Assembly: GCA_008711295.1 (NCBI GenBank) | Contig: VUYV01000295.1 | Span: forward strand, 580,813 to 644,812 | Direction: 5' to 3' | Length of the DNA stretch: 64,000 nucleotides | Source of the DNA: Anarhynchus alexandrinus | Lineage: Eukaryota; Chordata; Aves; Charadriiformes; Charadriidae | In this document: positions 1 to 21,900 of the stretch, piece by piece | How the letters are laid out: each line of letters begins with the position of its first letter | Numbering within the stretch: the stretch's first letter is position 1 | Translations under genes and position numbers: made by a program | The notes under the pieces: model-generated | Told to the model about the DNA's origin: nothing | The model's input: only the letters and a program-made list of their open reading frames with translations | Database searches by the model: none

Positions 1-531
1 ACAGGTATTTTTAATGTCAGAAAATGAAACTGGATATGTCTGTTTTGCAAACTAATCTTGTATTTGTGTGTGTGTATATATATTTATCCAAATAGACTGA
101 AAATTGGAAGAGAGGTCACCTTTAGATTCTAATGGGATAATAGTTGGAGATGGTCCTGCTTCCCTGCTCTGCTGTTTTAGTTTGTAGCTATCCTCGTTAC
201 AATCTGGTTTGTTCTGGTTAACTTGAAGGCAGAAGACAAATCCCAGAAGTCTGCTTCTGTAAACTCTTGAACGCCTCACAGAAATGAGGAGTTTGGTTGT
301 GAAACAGAAATCTAACAAGAAATCTAATTTAAGAAGTGACAGTATTGGTTCTGCTTGTCTCATGTCTTCCTAAGTATTTCTGTTGACAGGAAGGTATAAA
401 AGGTGTGAAGACACCTGACAGGTTTGGGATTGTCATGTTTAAGATTGAGTAGTGCAGTTGTACAGTGATAACATGTGGACTTTTATAAGTAATCTGTTCT
501 CATTAATTTTTTTTTTTTGATCCTTCTACAG
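1..531 (+). other. ELF2 intron (5' part cut by window edge)
   Basis: No exon is supported here. It holds a short TG/TA dinucleotide run (about 65-83) and ends in a T-rich polypyrimidine tract before the acceptor at 530-531. Confidence 0.7.
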
Positions 532-9797
<9,266 letters not shown>

Positions 9798-10900
9798 AGA
9801 ATAGGTTGCTTCCAGCATGGACTTCTAGACTGTTACGGTTTTGAATATATTGACATAATTGGGGGAGGGAAGTGGATGTGATCACCAAGTCGAAAAGGAG
9901 AGTTCTGAAATGTTAATAAACATGCATATGTTGGAAGACTTACTGGAAAAAAAAATTTATTTTCCCGTGTTTCAGTGGGAATTGAACCACATTGATATGC
10001 TGACAAAAACTGCCTCTTCCAGTTGGGAAACAGCTGAACCTATGGAGAAGGAAAGATAGAGGGACTGAACAGGGACCAAACAGTTCACTACTTTACCCGT
10101 TACCAAGTTACACTAAGGCCTGGAACACTAAAAGCGAGTTGTGCGAGAGGTTTGCCTTGGTCTTTAGTTGTCAGAGGGAGAGGAAAGTCTCATTGTTACA
10201 AATGGCAAATTCGATGCATTTTATATGCATACCAGCAATTACTACTGTGTGCCCACAGTACTCAACTGGTGCTATGTGAAAAACTCTGCTACTAGGTGTT
10301 GTAGAATGTGAAATAAAGGAGAAGATTAAGGAGCTTCTAAAAGAAGACAGAGACCTAGAGGGATTTTTGTATCATACAGCTTAAGCAGATTCAAAATGAA
10401 AGCCTTAGACTGATTTTCAGTTATCTTTCTTGAAATAAGCTAATGGCTTGTTTGTGTAAAGCTTTTTTATTAAAACAAATTTTTTAAAAATCTTGTACCT
10501 AGCACAGTATTGTTATAGAATTACATGTAACATATTTTGTATGGTAGTTAAAAGTCTGTCTAAATTTCTTAATTGTGGACAAAATAGCAGCAGGCTTTCC
10601 GCCTTCTGCTGTAACATGCCTGTGTCTCTCACTTAGCCTTGACATCCGTGCATACATTTCAGTTTCAGCTCTACTCTGTCACTTGAAAGGTCACGCCCAG
10701 CATGAGCTTTTGTCAGGTAGTTCTAAACCTGTAAATTTTTTTTTAGTTGAAGTTAAGAGGGAAGTACCAGTGTTCAGAATGAACTATAATAGTTTGTATA
10801 TTCAACATTTGAAGTATATTCTATTTTGTTGTACTCTTGTTTCAAAGTGTATTCAAGTAGGTTTTACTGAAATATAGAAACGAAATTTAACGGTGTTTGG
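9798..10900 (+). other. ELF2: ELF2 3' UTR (3' end approximate)
   Basis: Non-coding A/T-rich sequence directly after the ELF2 stop. AATAAA occurs at 9915-9920 and 10312-10317, and ATTAAA at 10469-10474, so more than one polyadenylation site is possible. The sequence stays A/T-rich to about 10.9 kb. The true end cannot be fixed without transcripts. Confidence 0.6.
10312..10317 (+). terminator. Candidate ELF2 poly(A) signal
   Basis: Canonical AATAAA about 515 bases after the stop codon. Alternatives are AATAAA at 9915-9920 and ATTAAA at 10469-10474, the latter followed by T-rich sequence. Confidence 0.4.
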
Positions 10901-13900
10901 TCTGCTTTTTATTTTTTGGTTTTTCCCTTTCAACCTATTAACATTTTTTTTCTGCTTATTTGAAATCTTCCAGGCATTCAGTCTAAGATAGCTGATATAG
11001 TGTGGAAGTTTGGAACTCCTCACTACACCGGTACTCCGAATGGCTGCTGTCTCACACAGTACACGGAAATGTTTTGCATTGACGTATCTGAGAAGCTTGC
11101 GGTAGTTGGTGAGGTAACTTCTGACAGGGGTCTAGTTCTCTTACGCTTTTTCAGGAGGGTGAGCATATGCAATGTTCTTGCATTGTGGCCGATCACAGGA
11201 GCGCGTGTAGAATAACTTGAGTAGCCTAAGAAGTTACTGTCTTCCAGCTGACAGGTGATAACTTTGTGTGCGCTCCCAGTTGTTTTAATGCAAAGAAGAC
11301 AGGGTTTGCTTAAATGACTCAGAGAATCAGTAACTTCTAGAGAGAGCTCTGTGAACTACCCAACTGTTCCTTCAGCTACACATTATTTTCCTAAGGCTGC
11401 ACTGCAAAGGAAAGGTAGAAATAAGCAGACTTGGCTACTTCAGTGTACTCATCGCTCTGATGATCTGATAGAGGCAAGCTGAAAGTACCTGTAGGTAGAA
11501 ACTCTGAAGAAAGAGAAATACTAAGTTATACTGCTGGTCCTTTTGGCGTTGTTGCTGTTGACCTTTCCAACTGTTAACATTTTGGCTTCAGCACAAATAC
11601 ATGACTTTAGGTAGACTTTTTTTTTTTTTGTCTGAATGAAGTATCTAAATAGATTTTCCGTTTAGAATTGCACTGAAGTTACGGGTATCATGATACATTA
11701 CTTCAGGCTAAAGTTCAGGTGAGAACACACAGTACCCAAATTACTCCATAGTTGCAGTCTGTGTGCAAGAGTTTGGCTTAAAATAGATGCCGGGTAGCTT
11801 ACCCTGTTTTCAAGGGGACCACACTGGCACTACAACACTTACTAGAGAAGCAGCACATCAGCTTGTGGGTGCCCAGTGGCACCCCCAATTGCTAGTGAGA
11901 TGCCCTGGAAAGTCTTCAGAGTGGGAACTTGGGTAATCCTGAAGTAATTTAAGTCTAAATGACCATCTAAGTACTTCATGCCTGGAGGAGCAATTTTAAC
12001 AGAAATACGGAACTGAGGTCTTCAGTAATGATAAAGGAGACCAGAATTAAATACTTACATTGGAGTTTGGTTTTTTCCCTTTAACTTTTAATACTGAAAA
12101 ATGAGTTACCTCTAGAGCCCTAGCAGTAAGCCCCATTCTTCCCTTCGACTGGTAAGAAATGTGGGAATAGCTCCATACAGCCGGGCCAGTGTGTGGGGAA
12201 CATTGAAAGCGTTCTGAAAAAGGGATTATTTTTCATACTCCAAGCAAGGAAGCAGAGTTTAAGAACAAATGAGTGAACAAGCTGAAACAGGTAAAAGAAG
12301 TGTGGTGTAGAAGGCAGCAATCCCTTCCACCAGCAGTTAACCCAAAGAAGCAAAGGTTTTTACAGATGCGCTGTGTTTCTGGCCTGGGGTAGAGGACAAA
12401 GACTCCTTCACAGGAGGAAATGTGGGAGAATGAAGAGGATTATGTTGCCGAGCAAGAGGTAGGACGGAAAGGGAAGTAGGGGGAAGCTGCACAAAGGGTT
12501 GATTAATTTGGTAGTGTGAGAGGCACTTATGTTCTGGGTAAAGGGAAATGGAGCAGTGTGAAGAGAGGCAGGTAGAGCAAACTGGAGCTAGAAGATGAGA
12601 GAAAAGTATTTTAAAACCCACATTTCTAAGTCTTTTCTGTAAGAAATCCTGTTCTAAATGGCTGTTACTTGATCGTATATGAGAGAGAGGTGCTGTATCT
12701 CAGAGCATGGAATGTCTCTCTGGAGTATTTGTAGTGAAGACCTTTCCGACACCTAATTTAGATACACTGGAAGTCAAATGGGGACAAACCATCTTCCTGG
12801 AAATAGATAAGGATCTCCAGCTGATGACCTCCTCCTCTTAAGTTAGAGCCAAGACTTCATCATGTAATGGCAAAAATGAAAGGAATGAAAGTGCACATCT
12901 CCACTACTGGTGAGATAGGCAGCTCGCAGCTGTGCTCTGAGACGCTGCTCTTGCTGTCGGTGCTGCATCTTGCCTCAGAACTGGCGATGGTGCTTTGGCT
13001 CTCTCCCCTGGCCACCCGGTGAGCGGCACACGCTACCGGCTGCCAGAGGACGTTTACCAGAGGTTCCTTAAGTGCTGTGAAAATATCAGGCTGTATGAGG
13101 ATGTGCTGTAACTGAAACGGAAAGGGTACTTTAACCCAGCTTCAAACAGCGAAGACCCTTTTTGTTAAGCTTTCCGTGTATGCCTTTGTACTCCTCGCTT
13201 TGTTTTTAATTTAGCTGCTAGCTGGAAGTACAGACAGGTTTTTTGTCACAGTCGGGTAGTGATTTCAGTGTATCTGCCTAAGCACAGCTCTTCAGCGTTG
13301 CTTTGTGTGCGCATGGTTCCTGCGAGTTCTTCTGAGACACGGTTGTTCTTCAGAGGTGGTATGTAATCTAGGTAACGAGCCTTGCTTCTTACAAGAAGCA
13401 GCCTCTCCCCGAGGCTTTCTACAGCTAAGTGTCAGAGAGGCAAGATTCCCACCTGTAACTGAAGATCTCAGATCATTCTCTAGGTCTGTGCAAGTTTGCT
13501 CTTCAACACGCTGCTTTATGCAGACATAATTACCGTGTGGGCAAGAAATGTTTTTACTGGTGGTGTTGGAGGACGTGACCTCAGGATGAGGGGGCTGACT
13601 AGCTGTTACATCTGAAGCTGGTGGCTCAAGTAGAAGGGTCCAGGCTTAACTTATCCTTGGCAAGTAGTATCTTTTCTAGATGCGTGGGTGGAATGAAACT
13701 AGTGCGAAGTGAGCTTTACACAGAAGGCATTGAGACATACACAGCCATGGTATCACTGATTACACAGATATAAATACAAACATTTTATTTTTCAGTTAAC
13801 TACTATAGTAAGTTATAGGACGGGCACTGTAATGCTGTGTAATCCACAGGGGGGAAAAAAAATAATTAACTGAGTTGCAACTGGGAATAAAGGTCTGAAT

Positions 13901-16849
13901 ATCAACATTTCTGGGTCGTGGCAAGAAAAGTTGAAAGGGGAATCCTATCGCGGAGACCACTGTTTTTGTTACTCTCTCTTGGACAAAGTCCGTCTTCCTT
14001 AGCCAAGGGTTCTGTGCCTTGACACAACTCAAGTGATCCGGGTAAAGCGTGCTGCAGGGAAGGCTGAGCTCTAGGGATCCCCTGCTAATTGATTTCATCA
14101 ACTTTAGGGCTTTGGAGAATTATATGTGAGCTGATCAAGGATCGGTGAGCCAGGTGCAGTCAAGAGTTGATGAGAAAGGGGAGAGGTGCCTGAAGCCTCA
14201 GTTCTTACTTACCATGACACGGTGAGTTGCGTGTGAAGATTGTCACAGCCAGAACAAGCTAAATTCAATTTCTGCTTTGTAGAGACAGTTCAAATAGCAG
14301 GTATTAAGCTTATTAAATGAAGAAGATCCAAGTGACACTACCTACTTCTGATCTGATTGTTCTCCAAGAGAGATAGCGTTTTAATAAGCTTGCAACAGCT
14401 TCTGCCTTTCAGCAAATTAAATAAGTGGGTCATTTCTTCCTTCAGCTAGCTTGAGGGTGAGGGAAAAGTGTCACTGCTAAAGCTAATGCAGCTTTTATTC
14501 GAGATTAGAGCAAGGGATCTGTTGAGACTTTTTTTAGCCTTGGTGTGCTTATAAGGCAGACAGCCACAAGAAGGGCTTTGAAGACATTTTTACTGTAAGA
14601 GTCATACTGCTACATAAGAAAAAAAAATTAAAAACCTTCCTGCTTCTTCCTGTGAAAAATATTTAGTGTACTGATATTTATAGCAGGCAAAAGCATTTCA
14701 GTGCTGCAGGCCTGCCTCTGGCTGAATAAAACAAAGCAAGAGCAATCTTTCGCTGAAGTTTTCCAAAAGTCTGTCTGCAAAATATATTTTATAACAAGTA
14801 CTGGAATAAAAGGGTGAGGCTGACTGGTAAATTACCTTGAATAAAAGGTTGTCTACCTTTTATTAAAATACAGCAGAAAGGGTTCACCGTTGTGCTACAG
14901 CAGGGATGTGTGATTTTTCTGAATGTGATAATATTAAGAATTGCCTTGTGATGGGGAGAGTCCTCAGCCTTTTCTCAGTTATTCCACCCTCCCCTCGCCT
15001 TCAAAATTACCCTTTAAGGACATGAAGCAGTGAACATCTGTCACGTGTCCGGGGTGAAATAAGAATCCCAGCCCTTTCCACTTCGGGAGAGCTCTGCAGT
15101 GATGGCAATATCATACAAATCACGCTGTTTCTCCAACAGTTTGGTTTCTTTTGTAGGCGAGTTAGCGTTGAAAGCCACGGTCTGACTAAAATGGCATAAG
15201 AATCGTCCAGATACCAAATATCATTACTGTGAGAGTGATGGTGGGAGTTTTGTAGCTGCAATAGTTTAGCTCCTGCTGGTAAACAAAGCCTGCCGTCATC
15301 GGTGCGATGGCTCTGTGCCCTGGCAGCAGTCACACGGTACCACATTGATGGACACCCTCGGCTGTCCTTAGGAAAACGGAGCTGCTTATGCAAAAGTAAA
15401 ATGGAAATTAAGGGCTTTTTGGTGGTGATGTGGGTTTTTTTGTGTTTGTTTGGGATGTTTTTGTTTTTTAACTGCAGCTCTGAGAACAGTATTATCCTTG
15501 CTCTCAAGTCACGGCTTTCTACCACAAGCGTGGTTTCTTCCAGAAACTGCCAAAAGGGTCTGAATGGAAACTCCACCTTCTGGTGTGACTTTTTGTGGTA
15601 GACGAGCGAGGATTTGACTTATTAAAGGTACCATCTCACAGGTCTGCGTTGTGCTGCTGCTTTTAGAAGTGCTTAGCTGCAGATGACTAGATACCTCCAT
15701 TAATGGGCAACTGTATTATTTCTCCTCCTTGCAAAGACCATTTGAGGGAAGATCCTAAGAGGAGAGAACGCTAAAGGAGCAGCGCTGCAGCTCACCCCCT
15801 CAGAGAGCAATTGAGGGCAGCCGGCACCATGAAAAGGAAGCCCGTCTCAGCCTAGTCGGTATGAAAACATTATGGCAGGGATGCTCAAAGTTCTGCTTTT
15901 TTTTTTTTTTTGTGGGGTGTTAGGAGTGTCTCATCTCTGGCCCAGAACCTCCCCCAAAGGGGCCACCCCGTCTGGCTTCCAGGGGCACCTTTCCTTATGA
16001 AATTTCTGCTGAAGGAGGCTCTGCCTGGCAGTAGTCGATACGTCACATCTGCCTGGCACCAGTATTCACCAAGGCAGTCAGGTTCCTTGGCTGTAAAATC
16101 CTTTCTGTCTGGGGCATGTCACATCCATACTTGCTAGAGGAGTCCTGCATCCCAGGCTGGTTACAGCTTGGAAAAGCTCACGGCCCTCATCCCGCAAGGG
16201 TGAGGAACATGTGCAGAGCCTGTTACAGCTGTGCAACACAGCACTTCATTCATTTGCCGGAAAGGGGAGGTGTTTGTGCGGGAATTTGGGACTTCCAGTT
16301 GCCAGATTCTGCATTTTACTTACCAGCAACACAAGTACAATAATTTGTGAGCTGTGTAAAGCACATACCTTGTGGCATTTCTCGCTCCTCAAATGACTTT
16401 TTAAAAGAAAGTGACAAATACAGGTGCCTGTTGTGAGGAGGCAGCTCTGCCAGGCGTGCTTAGCATTCTTCAGGCAGGAATGCTCGCACCCTGCTTTGCA
16501 GTACTGGCCAGGTTTGGAGGTCTATAGAACTGTCAGAAAGAGTAATATTTACAGTAATATATAGTCTAGGCTTCACCTGTAGCTAGGGGAGGGAGCAGCT
16601 TAACGTAGCTAAAGGTAACTCCCTTCCCTACAGGCTTGCTGTGGGATTTGGGCATTTCGGGTTTGAGAAAGAGCACCGGCAGTGAAAGCAAAGCAGCCGT
16701 GCCAACGTGCTGGTTAGGACTGCGGGGTCGGGGGAAAGAGCCCTGCGATGGGTTGCATCACCACTAACTTGGAGCTCGAACAGTCACGAGTTGAGACAGA
16801 TCACCTACTTATGATAGGGAAATGAAAAAGATGGCAGCAGAGACTACTT
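10901..16849. other. Intergenic spacer between convergent ELF2 and NOCT
   Basis: About 6 kb between the two 3' ends. No recognisable coding exon, CR1 copy or RNA gene was seen. Open frames here (for example 189 codons on the - strand at 15007-15576) show no domain or family resemblance and no splice support. Part of it may belong to long 3' UTR forms of either gene. Confidence 0.65.
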
Positions 16850-16868
16850 CTTTTTTTTTCCAAATACT

Positions 16869-16874
16869 TTTATT
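16869..16874 (-). terminator. Candidate NOCT poly(A) signal
   Basis: The + strand TTTATT reads AATAAA on the - strand, about 1.28 kb after the NOCT stop. It is the only canonical hexamer that I see on this strand between the stop and 16.86 kb. Confidence 0.6.
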
Positions 16875-17200
16875 AATAAACACCTGGAACATTTAAGAGT
16901 TACTACAGGCCTTACTTTACATGGAAGTACTGCTTTATTTCCTCTGCCTCATCTTTCCCAACTCTCTAAATGTCAGCCCAACTCCAACCGTTGTCTCCCT
17001 TCCCTCCTCTCCTGGCATAGTGGCACGTTTCCAAGCCATACGTACAGTACCTATGTCATACCCAGGAGTGCCAGAGTTACGCTAACACAGCTCTGCTGTG
17101 GTGTAGGTGCTTAGCCAGAGTTCCCCTGGGCCACGAAAGAGGCTCCTGAACGCTGTTGCTGTAGGATTTCAAGTCGGATGCGGGATCACCAACATCTCCC

Positions 17201-17211
17201 AATAAATAAAT
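17201..17211 (-). promoter_or_regulatory. AU-rich element in NOCT 3' UTR
   Basis: In the sense (-) orientation it reads ATTTATTTATT, two overlapping AUUUA pentamers containing the nonamer UUAUUUAUU. Such elements usually recruit mRNA-decay factors, which would suit an acutely induced, rhythmic transcript. Confidence 0.5.
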
Positions 17212-17761
17212 TTTATCTTCTAACAGGTTCCAGTGTAGCTTTAGATTCTGAAGATAAATAAAAGAAAGTCTTTCAACGTGAAGATTGGCCCTTTACTGAA
17301 ACAGCAAGATTTGACAAGACTACAAATTTAAACCATTTAGAAAAGTAATACTCGAAGCAAGAGGAGGAAATGCTCCCTGGTAGGTGTGTCCTCTGGAGGG
17401 AAGCAGAGAAGAGACAAAGATAACAGTCACTGTGTGTACATACCTACAGGCTGTACGTGTGTAACGGACACATGCACATTCATCTGGAAAAGTGAGGATA
17501 TTGCTATATGATGTAGAATAGTTTGCCTCTATTTCCTCACCTGCTCTTACTGGAGGGGGACCTTCCTCACACTGTGCTATTACCCATTCACTTTTAATGA
17601 CATCGTCATCTCAAGTCATGTGAAAATGTAACGTGAGCTTAGATTTGTTCACGTCTGAACTGCGTTAAACTTCCTTCGTATTGCAACATAAAAAGATTTA
17701 AGAGAATCTCACTGAGTAGTCAAGCCTCCTTCCCTTTGGTACTTGCACAAGCTTAACATGA

Positions 17762-17770
17762 AATAAATAA
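17762..17770 (-). promoter_or_regulatory. Second AU-rich nonamer in NOCT 3' UTR
   Basis: It reads TTATTTATT in the NOCT sense direction, a second exact UUAUUUAUU nonamer about 390 bases after the stop. Activity is inferred from the motif alone. Confidence 0.45.
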
Positions 17771-18150
17771 AATTAGCATGCTCTCAGGGCAAGTTGTATT
17801 ACAAACACACGTGTTTTGATTTAAATACTAAGGCCTCCGCATTCATTAGAGGATTAAATCCTTAAACACGGGGGTTAGTGAAAGGATAAAGCTCATTTGC
17901 CTTCCGGTTCTCAAGCCCCGGCACGGCAAGAACACCACGCCGAGAACACTGGCTCCTTTCTTCCTCCCTCGGAGGCTCCAGATAGATTAACAAGCGCTGA
18001 ACGGCAAGCGTAACTCCAAACGAGTGCCCGTAATAATGTTTCGTCATGAGTATTTCCTCACCCTTCAATAGCTCCCAGCTTCAAAAGTCTTCTCTAAAAT
18101 AAAATAGTGGTGAGTTAAGACACTGCAATACCAGGTGGCGTTCCAACCCA

Positions 18151-18986
18151 TTACAGCAGTCTGTCGGGGTCTTGATTAAAACTAAAGTCACACACCAGAG
18201 ACAGGTGATCGGAAGGGTAATTGAACGATGGCAGCCTGTTGGGCCCAATTTGCTCTTCAGTCAGCAAGCCCAGGGCTGAGTTCACGTTCAAGGCGTGCTG
18301 GGAATACCAGATATAATCCAGCGTGTGCCGGCACTCTCCCGAGGGCCGGATCTTCCAGGTGGTGTACGGGGGCTCTGACTGCCCGTCGGGGCTCAGCAGC
18401 TTGTACGCGCTGTTTAAGTTGAGGCTGGAGTTGGAAAATTCTCTGTAGACCTCCTCAGTTGGCTCCGCATTGAAGTCTCCGCAGATGATCAGAGGGATCT
18501 TCGCACCTTGGGTAATATTCTTCAAGTTCTGGAGAAGATCGCAGCCTTGCGCGGACCGAAACCTCTCCCAGCCAGTACGGGCTTTCAGGTGGGTGACGGC
18601 AATGCAGAACAGTCTTCCAGTTTCATTGCACTTCAGCGTCTGAGCTATGGCCACTTGGTTGGTCTTCAGCTTCATGGCGGTTAGCCGGATGTTAGCGCTG
18701 TTGATGAGCTCAAAGCGGTCTTTGAGGAAAAACAAGGCGCAGCCGTCCGGCCCGTTGTTCTGTTCCACATCGAGGCACGGGGACCATGGCTTCGGGAAGA
18801 ACGTACACTGGTAGCCCAGTCGGCTGAGGAGTGGCTCAAAGGTGTCAAAGTAGTGGTCGACTTCTTGCAGGCACAAGATGTCAGGTTTGTACGCAAGGAT
18901 TTCCTCCAGGATGAGGCACTTCCTCTCTTCCCATTTCAGAGCTTCCATGGGGCACTGGACAAAGTTGTCTTTGCCTTCTCCGAGAG
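18151..18986 (-). CDS. NOCT: NOCT exon 3 (catalytic EEP domain)
   Basis: Read 18986 to 18151 on the - strand. The acceptor AG lies at 18988-18987 after TAATTTC; the stop is TAA at 18153-18151. It encodes [19 protein letters not shown] through to DQDPDRLL-type C-terminal residues and carries every catalytic motif. It enters with two bases of an Ala codon split with exon 2. Confidence 0.97.
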
Positions 18987-21900
18987 CTGAAATTAGCAGA
19001 GAGGGGGAGAGAAAGAAAAAAAAAAATAAATAAGAAGTTACTGATAGCTAAAATGGGCTGTTTTCCTCCAGGTTTTGTGGAGGCCAGAGGGAAGGCTCTG
19101 TCACAGCGCAAGAAGGTTACAATGGGAAGCGGCATGAGGCTTCCCCAACACCTCACTTTCTCTGTGAAACGGGCGTGCGTCAGTTTACATGCAGGTGATG
19201 GGTGTCTCAGGAGGAGCTCCTGACTTTGAGGGTGCCAGGCTTGCCAATGGGGGCGAGAACCCCGTCACAAAACACTGAATTCTCTCCAAAAAAAGTAAGT
19301 TCCCTTTACAGATACAAGTTAGATGAAAGACTTTTTCCCCACCTCTTTCCAAAAGTCACTACGCTGCGGCAAGTGCTTCCACATGTGGCTGCCACGGCTT
19401 AAGCCTAAGAAGAAAAATGCACTGGGATGGCTGTGATTTAACTGCAGAATGTTAAGGCAGTCCTCACGTGGGGGATTTCCCACCCCAAAAGATTTTAAGA
19501 TGAGGCTGTTGCGTAAGTCAATTTACAGCCTTGATTTTAGGGGTCAAAGAGAAAAATTATTTTGAAGAATTAAGAATTGCCTTAACAGATCTGAATCCCT
19601 GAATAGTTCGCTGATAAAGTAATCGGAAAACTGTAGAGAAGTTTTACAAAGAATAAAACTTATGTAAGGATGAGTCTTTTCCGGGGGTTAAAACCTATCT
19701 AAAAGCGATGGGTCACAGCTTTTTTAATATACTGTGTTCAGTTAAGACAGGCGTTCAGAGCTACCTTTGGCATCGCAGTTGCAAGGAGAGATCTTCTGTC
19801 CTTTCCCACAGAATGGAAGGCAAACCACTGTTTCAAACGCTGAAAATTTCCCTGCCCTGTTCCTCAGTCAGCTGTGCCCCATGTAATCCACCTCTTTCCC
19901 TTTGCCCTGCCAATCCCAGCCATGCCTAATTACCGCTCCTTTTAAAGGTTTTCATTGCTGCGTTTGCTCTCGAGGTCACACCTTGAGCTCAGAGGCAGCT
20001 CCTACCTTGGGCAAGGATGTTCCACTGCATCACCCGAATGGGGCGGTGGTTACTGACGGCGTTTTTCTTCAGGTCCACGAAGTCCCTCTGAAACCGGGGC
20101 GGCCGTTTCTGCAAAACGATCTGACATTCCTCCAGCAATTCCTTGGGGTCTATAGGATCCAGCCGTGCCGAGTCCGGCTGCTCCAGGCAGTCCTGGTGCT
20201 GGGACACGGCGCTGCTGCTCAGCGTCTTGGCGAGCGCGCTGTAGAGCCGGCTGGTGCTGTTTCCCATGGAACACACTGGAAAGGGGAAAAAAAAAAAATA
20301 ATGGTGTTAAGAGATGTCTGCCGTGACCCTTCCCAGCACTTAAGTGCCTTACAGACAGCCTTGTTACGGCGCCAGCAATTTGTGGTCCCTGCAGGAGCCT
20401 GTTCCTGAATCTGAGATAAAATAAGAAGGATGCAGACATAGGGTTGGTGCTGTCCACGCTCTCGTCGTGTTTTGCTCGTTATCGGGGGCTGCTAACTGCT
20501 GCAGCGCGTCTGCTTAAAGGCATCGTGCAGGTGTCTGCTCAGGGGAGAAAGGAGTCTTTCATGGGGAATAGCGGGGCTAAGATTAACTTCCACACGTGTT
20601 GTAGGAAACAACATAGATCGAGTGTATTTTTTCCCCTCCTCACAGAGGAGAGAGCCCAGCAGGTAGACAAGTACTGCCTTCCTCCTTATTTCACATGCAG
20701 CCTTTGTCTCTAACGGCGACGGCGCTCCGCACAGCCCGTTACCCTGTGCCTGTGTGGGATGCAGGGTGACTCATTCCCTCAGGTTAATATTTAATAGGAA
20801 TCTCTGATCGGCGCTTCATTTGCCCCAAAAGCAGCGACGTTTTCATGAGCGCAGCATGGCTGGATGCTTCTGCCGGCTTAGACCTTGCGGTGGGGAGTGG
20901 AGAAGAGGGTCTCTCCAGCCGCCCTTCTCCCCCCTATGCTCCTTCCCCTCACCCTCCTCCCTGCTGTGCCCCAGCTCACAGAATGGTCAGGTTTGGAAGG
21001 GACCTCTGGAGATCATCTAGTCCGGCAGCTTCCAGCACACCCTGCGGTCCTACAGCCCTTCCCGAGCCCCAGCGATGTCCTGCACCTTTGGCCATCTTCA
21101 ATGCAGCCGTCCCCCAGCTCTCCCCATTAACGCCCACCAGCAGTTAGCTCTGTGTCTCCTGCAGGGAGGTCCCCCCATCCTACATCAGGTCTCATCTGCC
21201 ACGAGGTGGTGAGTGTGTGTGTGTGCATCCATCACACTCTGTTCTGCTCTCAAGTGCCACCCTTGCCACCACGGCCGTGTGCGCACCGTGCCACACCGGG
21301 CGCTCTGCCCGGGCGGCATGCCTGAACTCTTGGTTTCCCTTCAACCACGGGCAGGAGGAGCAGCACTTGCACCACAGCGACTTGCACAAGAGGAAACGCT
21401 GACAGAGTTCCCTCGTCACCTCAACTTTTTTTGCCCTGAAGGCATTTTTGCAAAGGTAATCTCCAGCAAAGGAACTTCAGTGTTGCATCGCTGTTGGCCC
21501 GTGACAGATTTTACGTAAGCTTCTTTGTACCTTTGACTTGCTTAAAGATGGAAGAGGCCCATCATCTCGCGGCGGATTTTGGGGCGCTACCCAACACAGT
21601 CGTGTGTTCAGGCTTTGCTAGCCTGACCTACAGCTTCGTACCTACCAGTCATAAGAGCTGGTGACAGACGTACGGCAGTGACAGACCTGGCTAGAGGGGA
21701 AGGCAGGAAGATAGAAGCCCTAATGGTTCAATAAACAGAAGGAATAAAAGAGAAAGGAAAGAGCCTGCAGCAGGAGCCTCGTCCTTGTCTTTAGGAAAAT
21801 GGGTACGTTTAAAGACATGAAAAAAATACTTGCTTTAACGTATGTTTTGTATGTGTACAGTGGAGTAGTGTCTCTAAACAGGTCTAAGAAAGCTGTAAAT

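Larger units (their letters stand above)
16850..18150 (-). other. NOCT: NOCT 3' UTR
   Basis: The - strand sequence downstream of the NOCT stop, about 1.3 kb, ending near an AATAAA (16869-16874 on the + axis). It contains two UUAUUUAUU nonamers in the sense orientation, typical of AU-rich decay elements. The length suits a mammalian-like NOCT message. Confidence 0.65.

Noticed and set aside
15007..15576. 189-codon - strand frame between ELF2 and NOCT
   Set aside because: No domain, no splice context and no recognised homologue; the + strand over the same bases is also open in part.
18151..18948. NOCT starting at [10 protein letters not shown] in exon 3
   Set aside because: The frame continues upstream through [13 protein letters not shown] to a good acceptor, and the Met replaces a Val inside the human protein.
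19465..19470. CACGTG in NOCT intron 2 as a clock E-box
   Set aside because: A single hexamer in an intron is expected by chance; nothing else supports it.
19902..20408. 168-codon + strand frame
   Set aside because: It is antisense to NOCT exon 2, whose coding evidence is strong.
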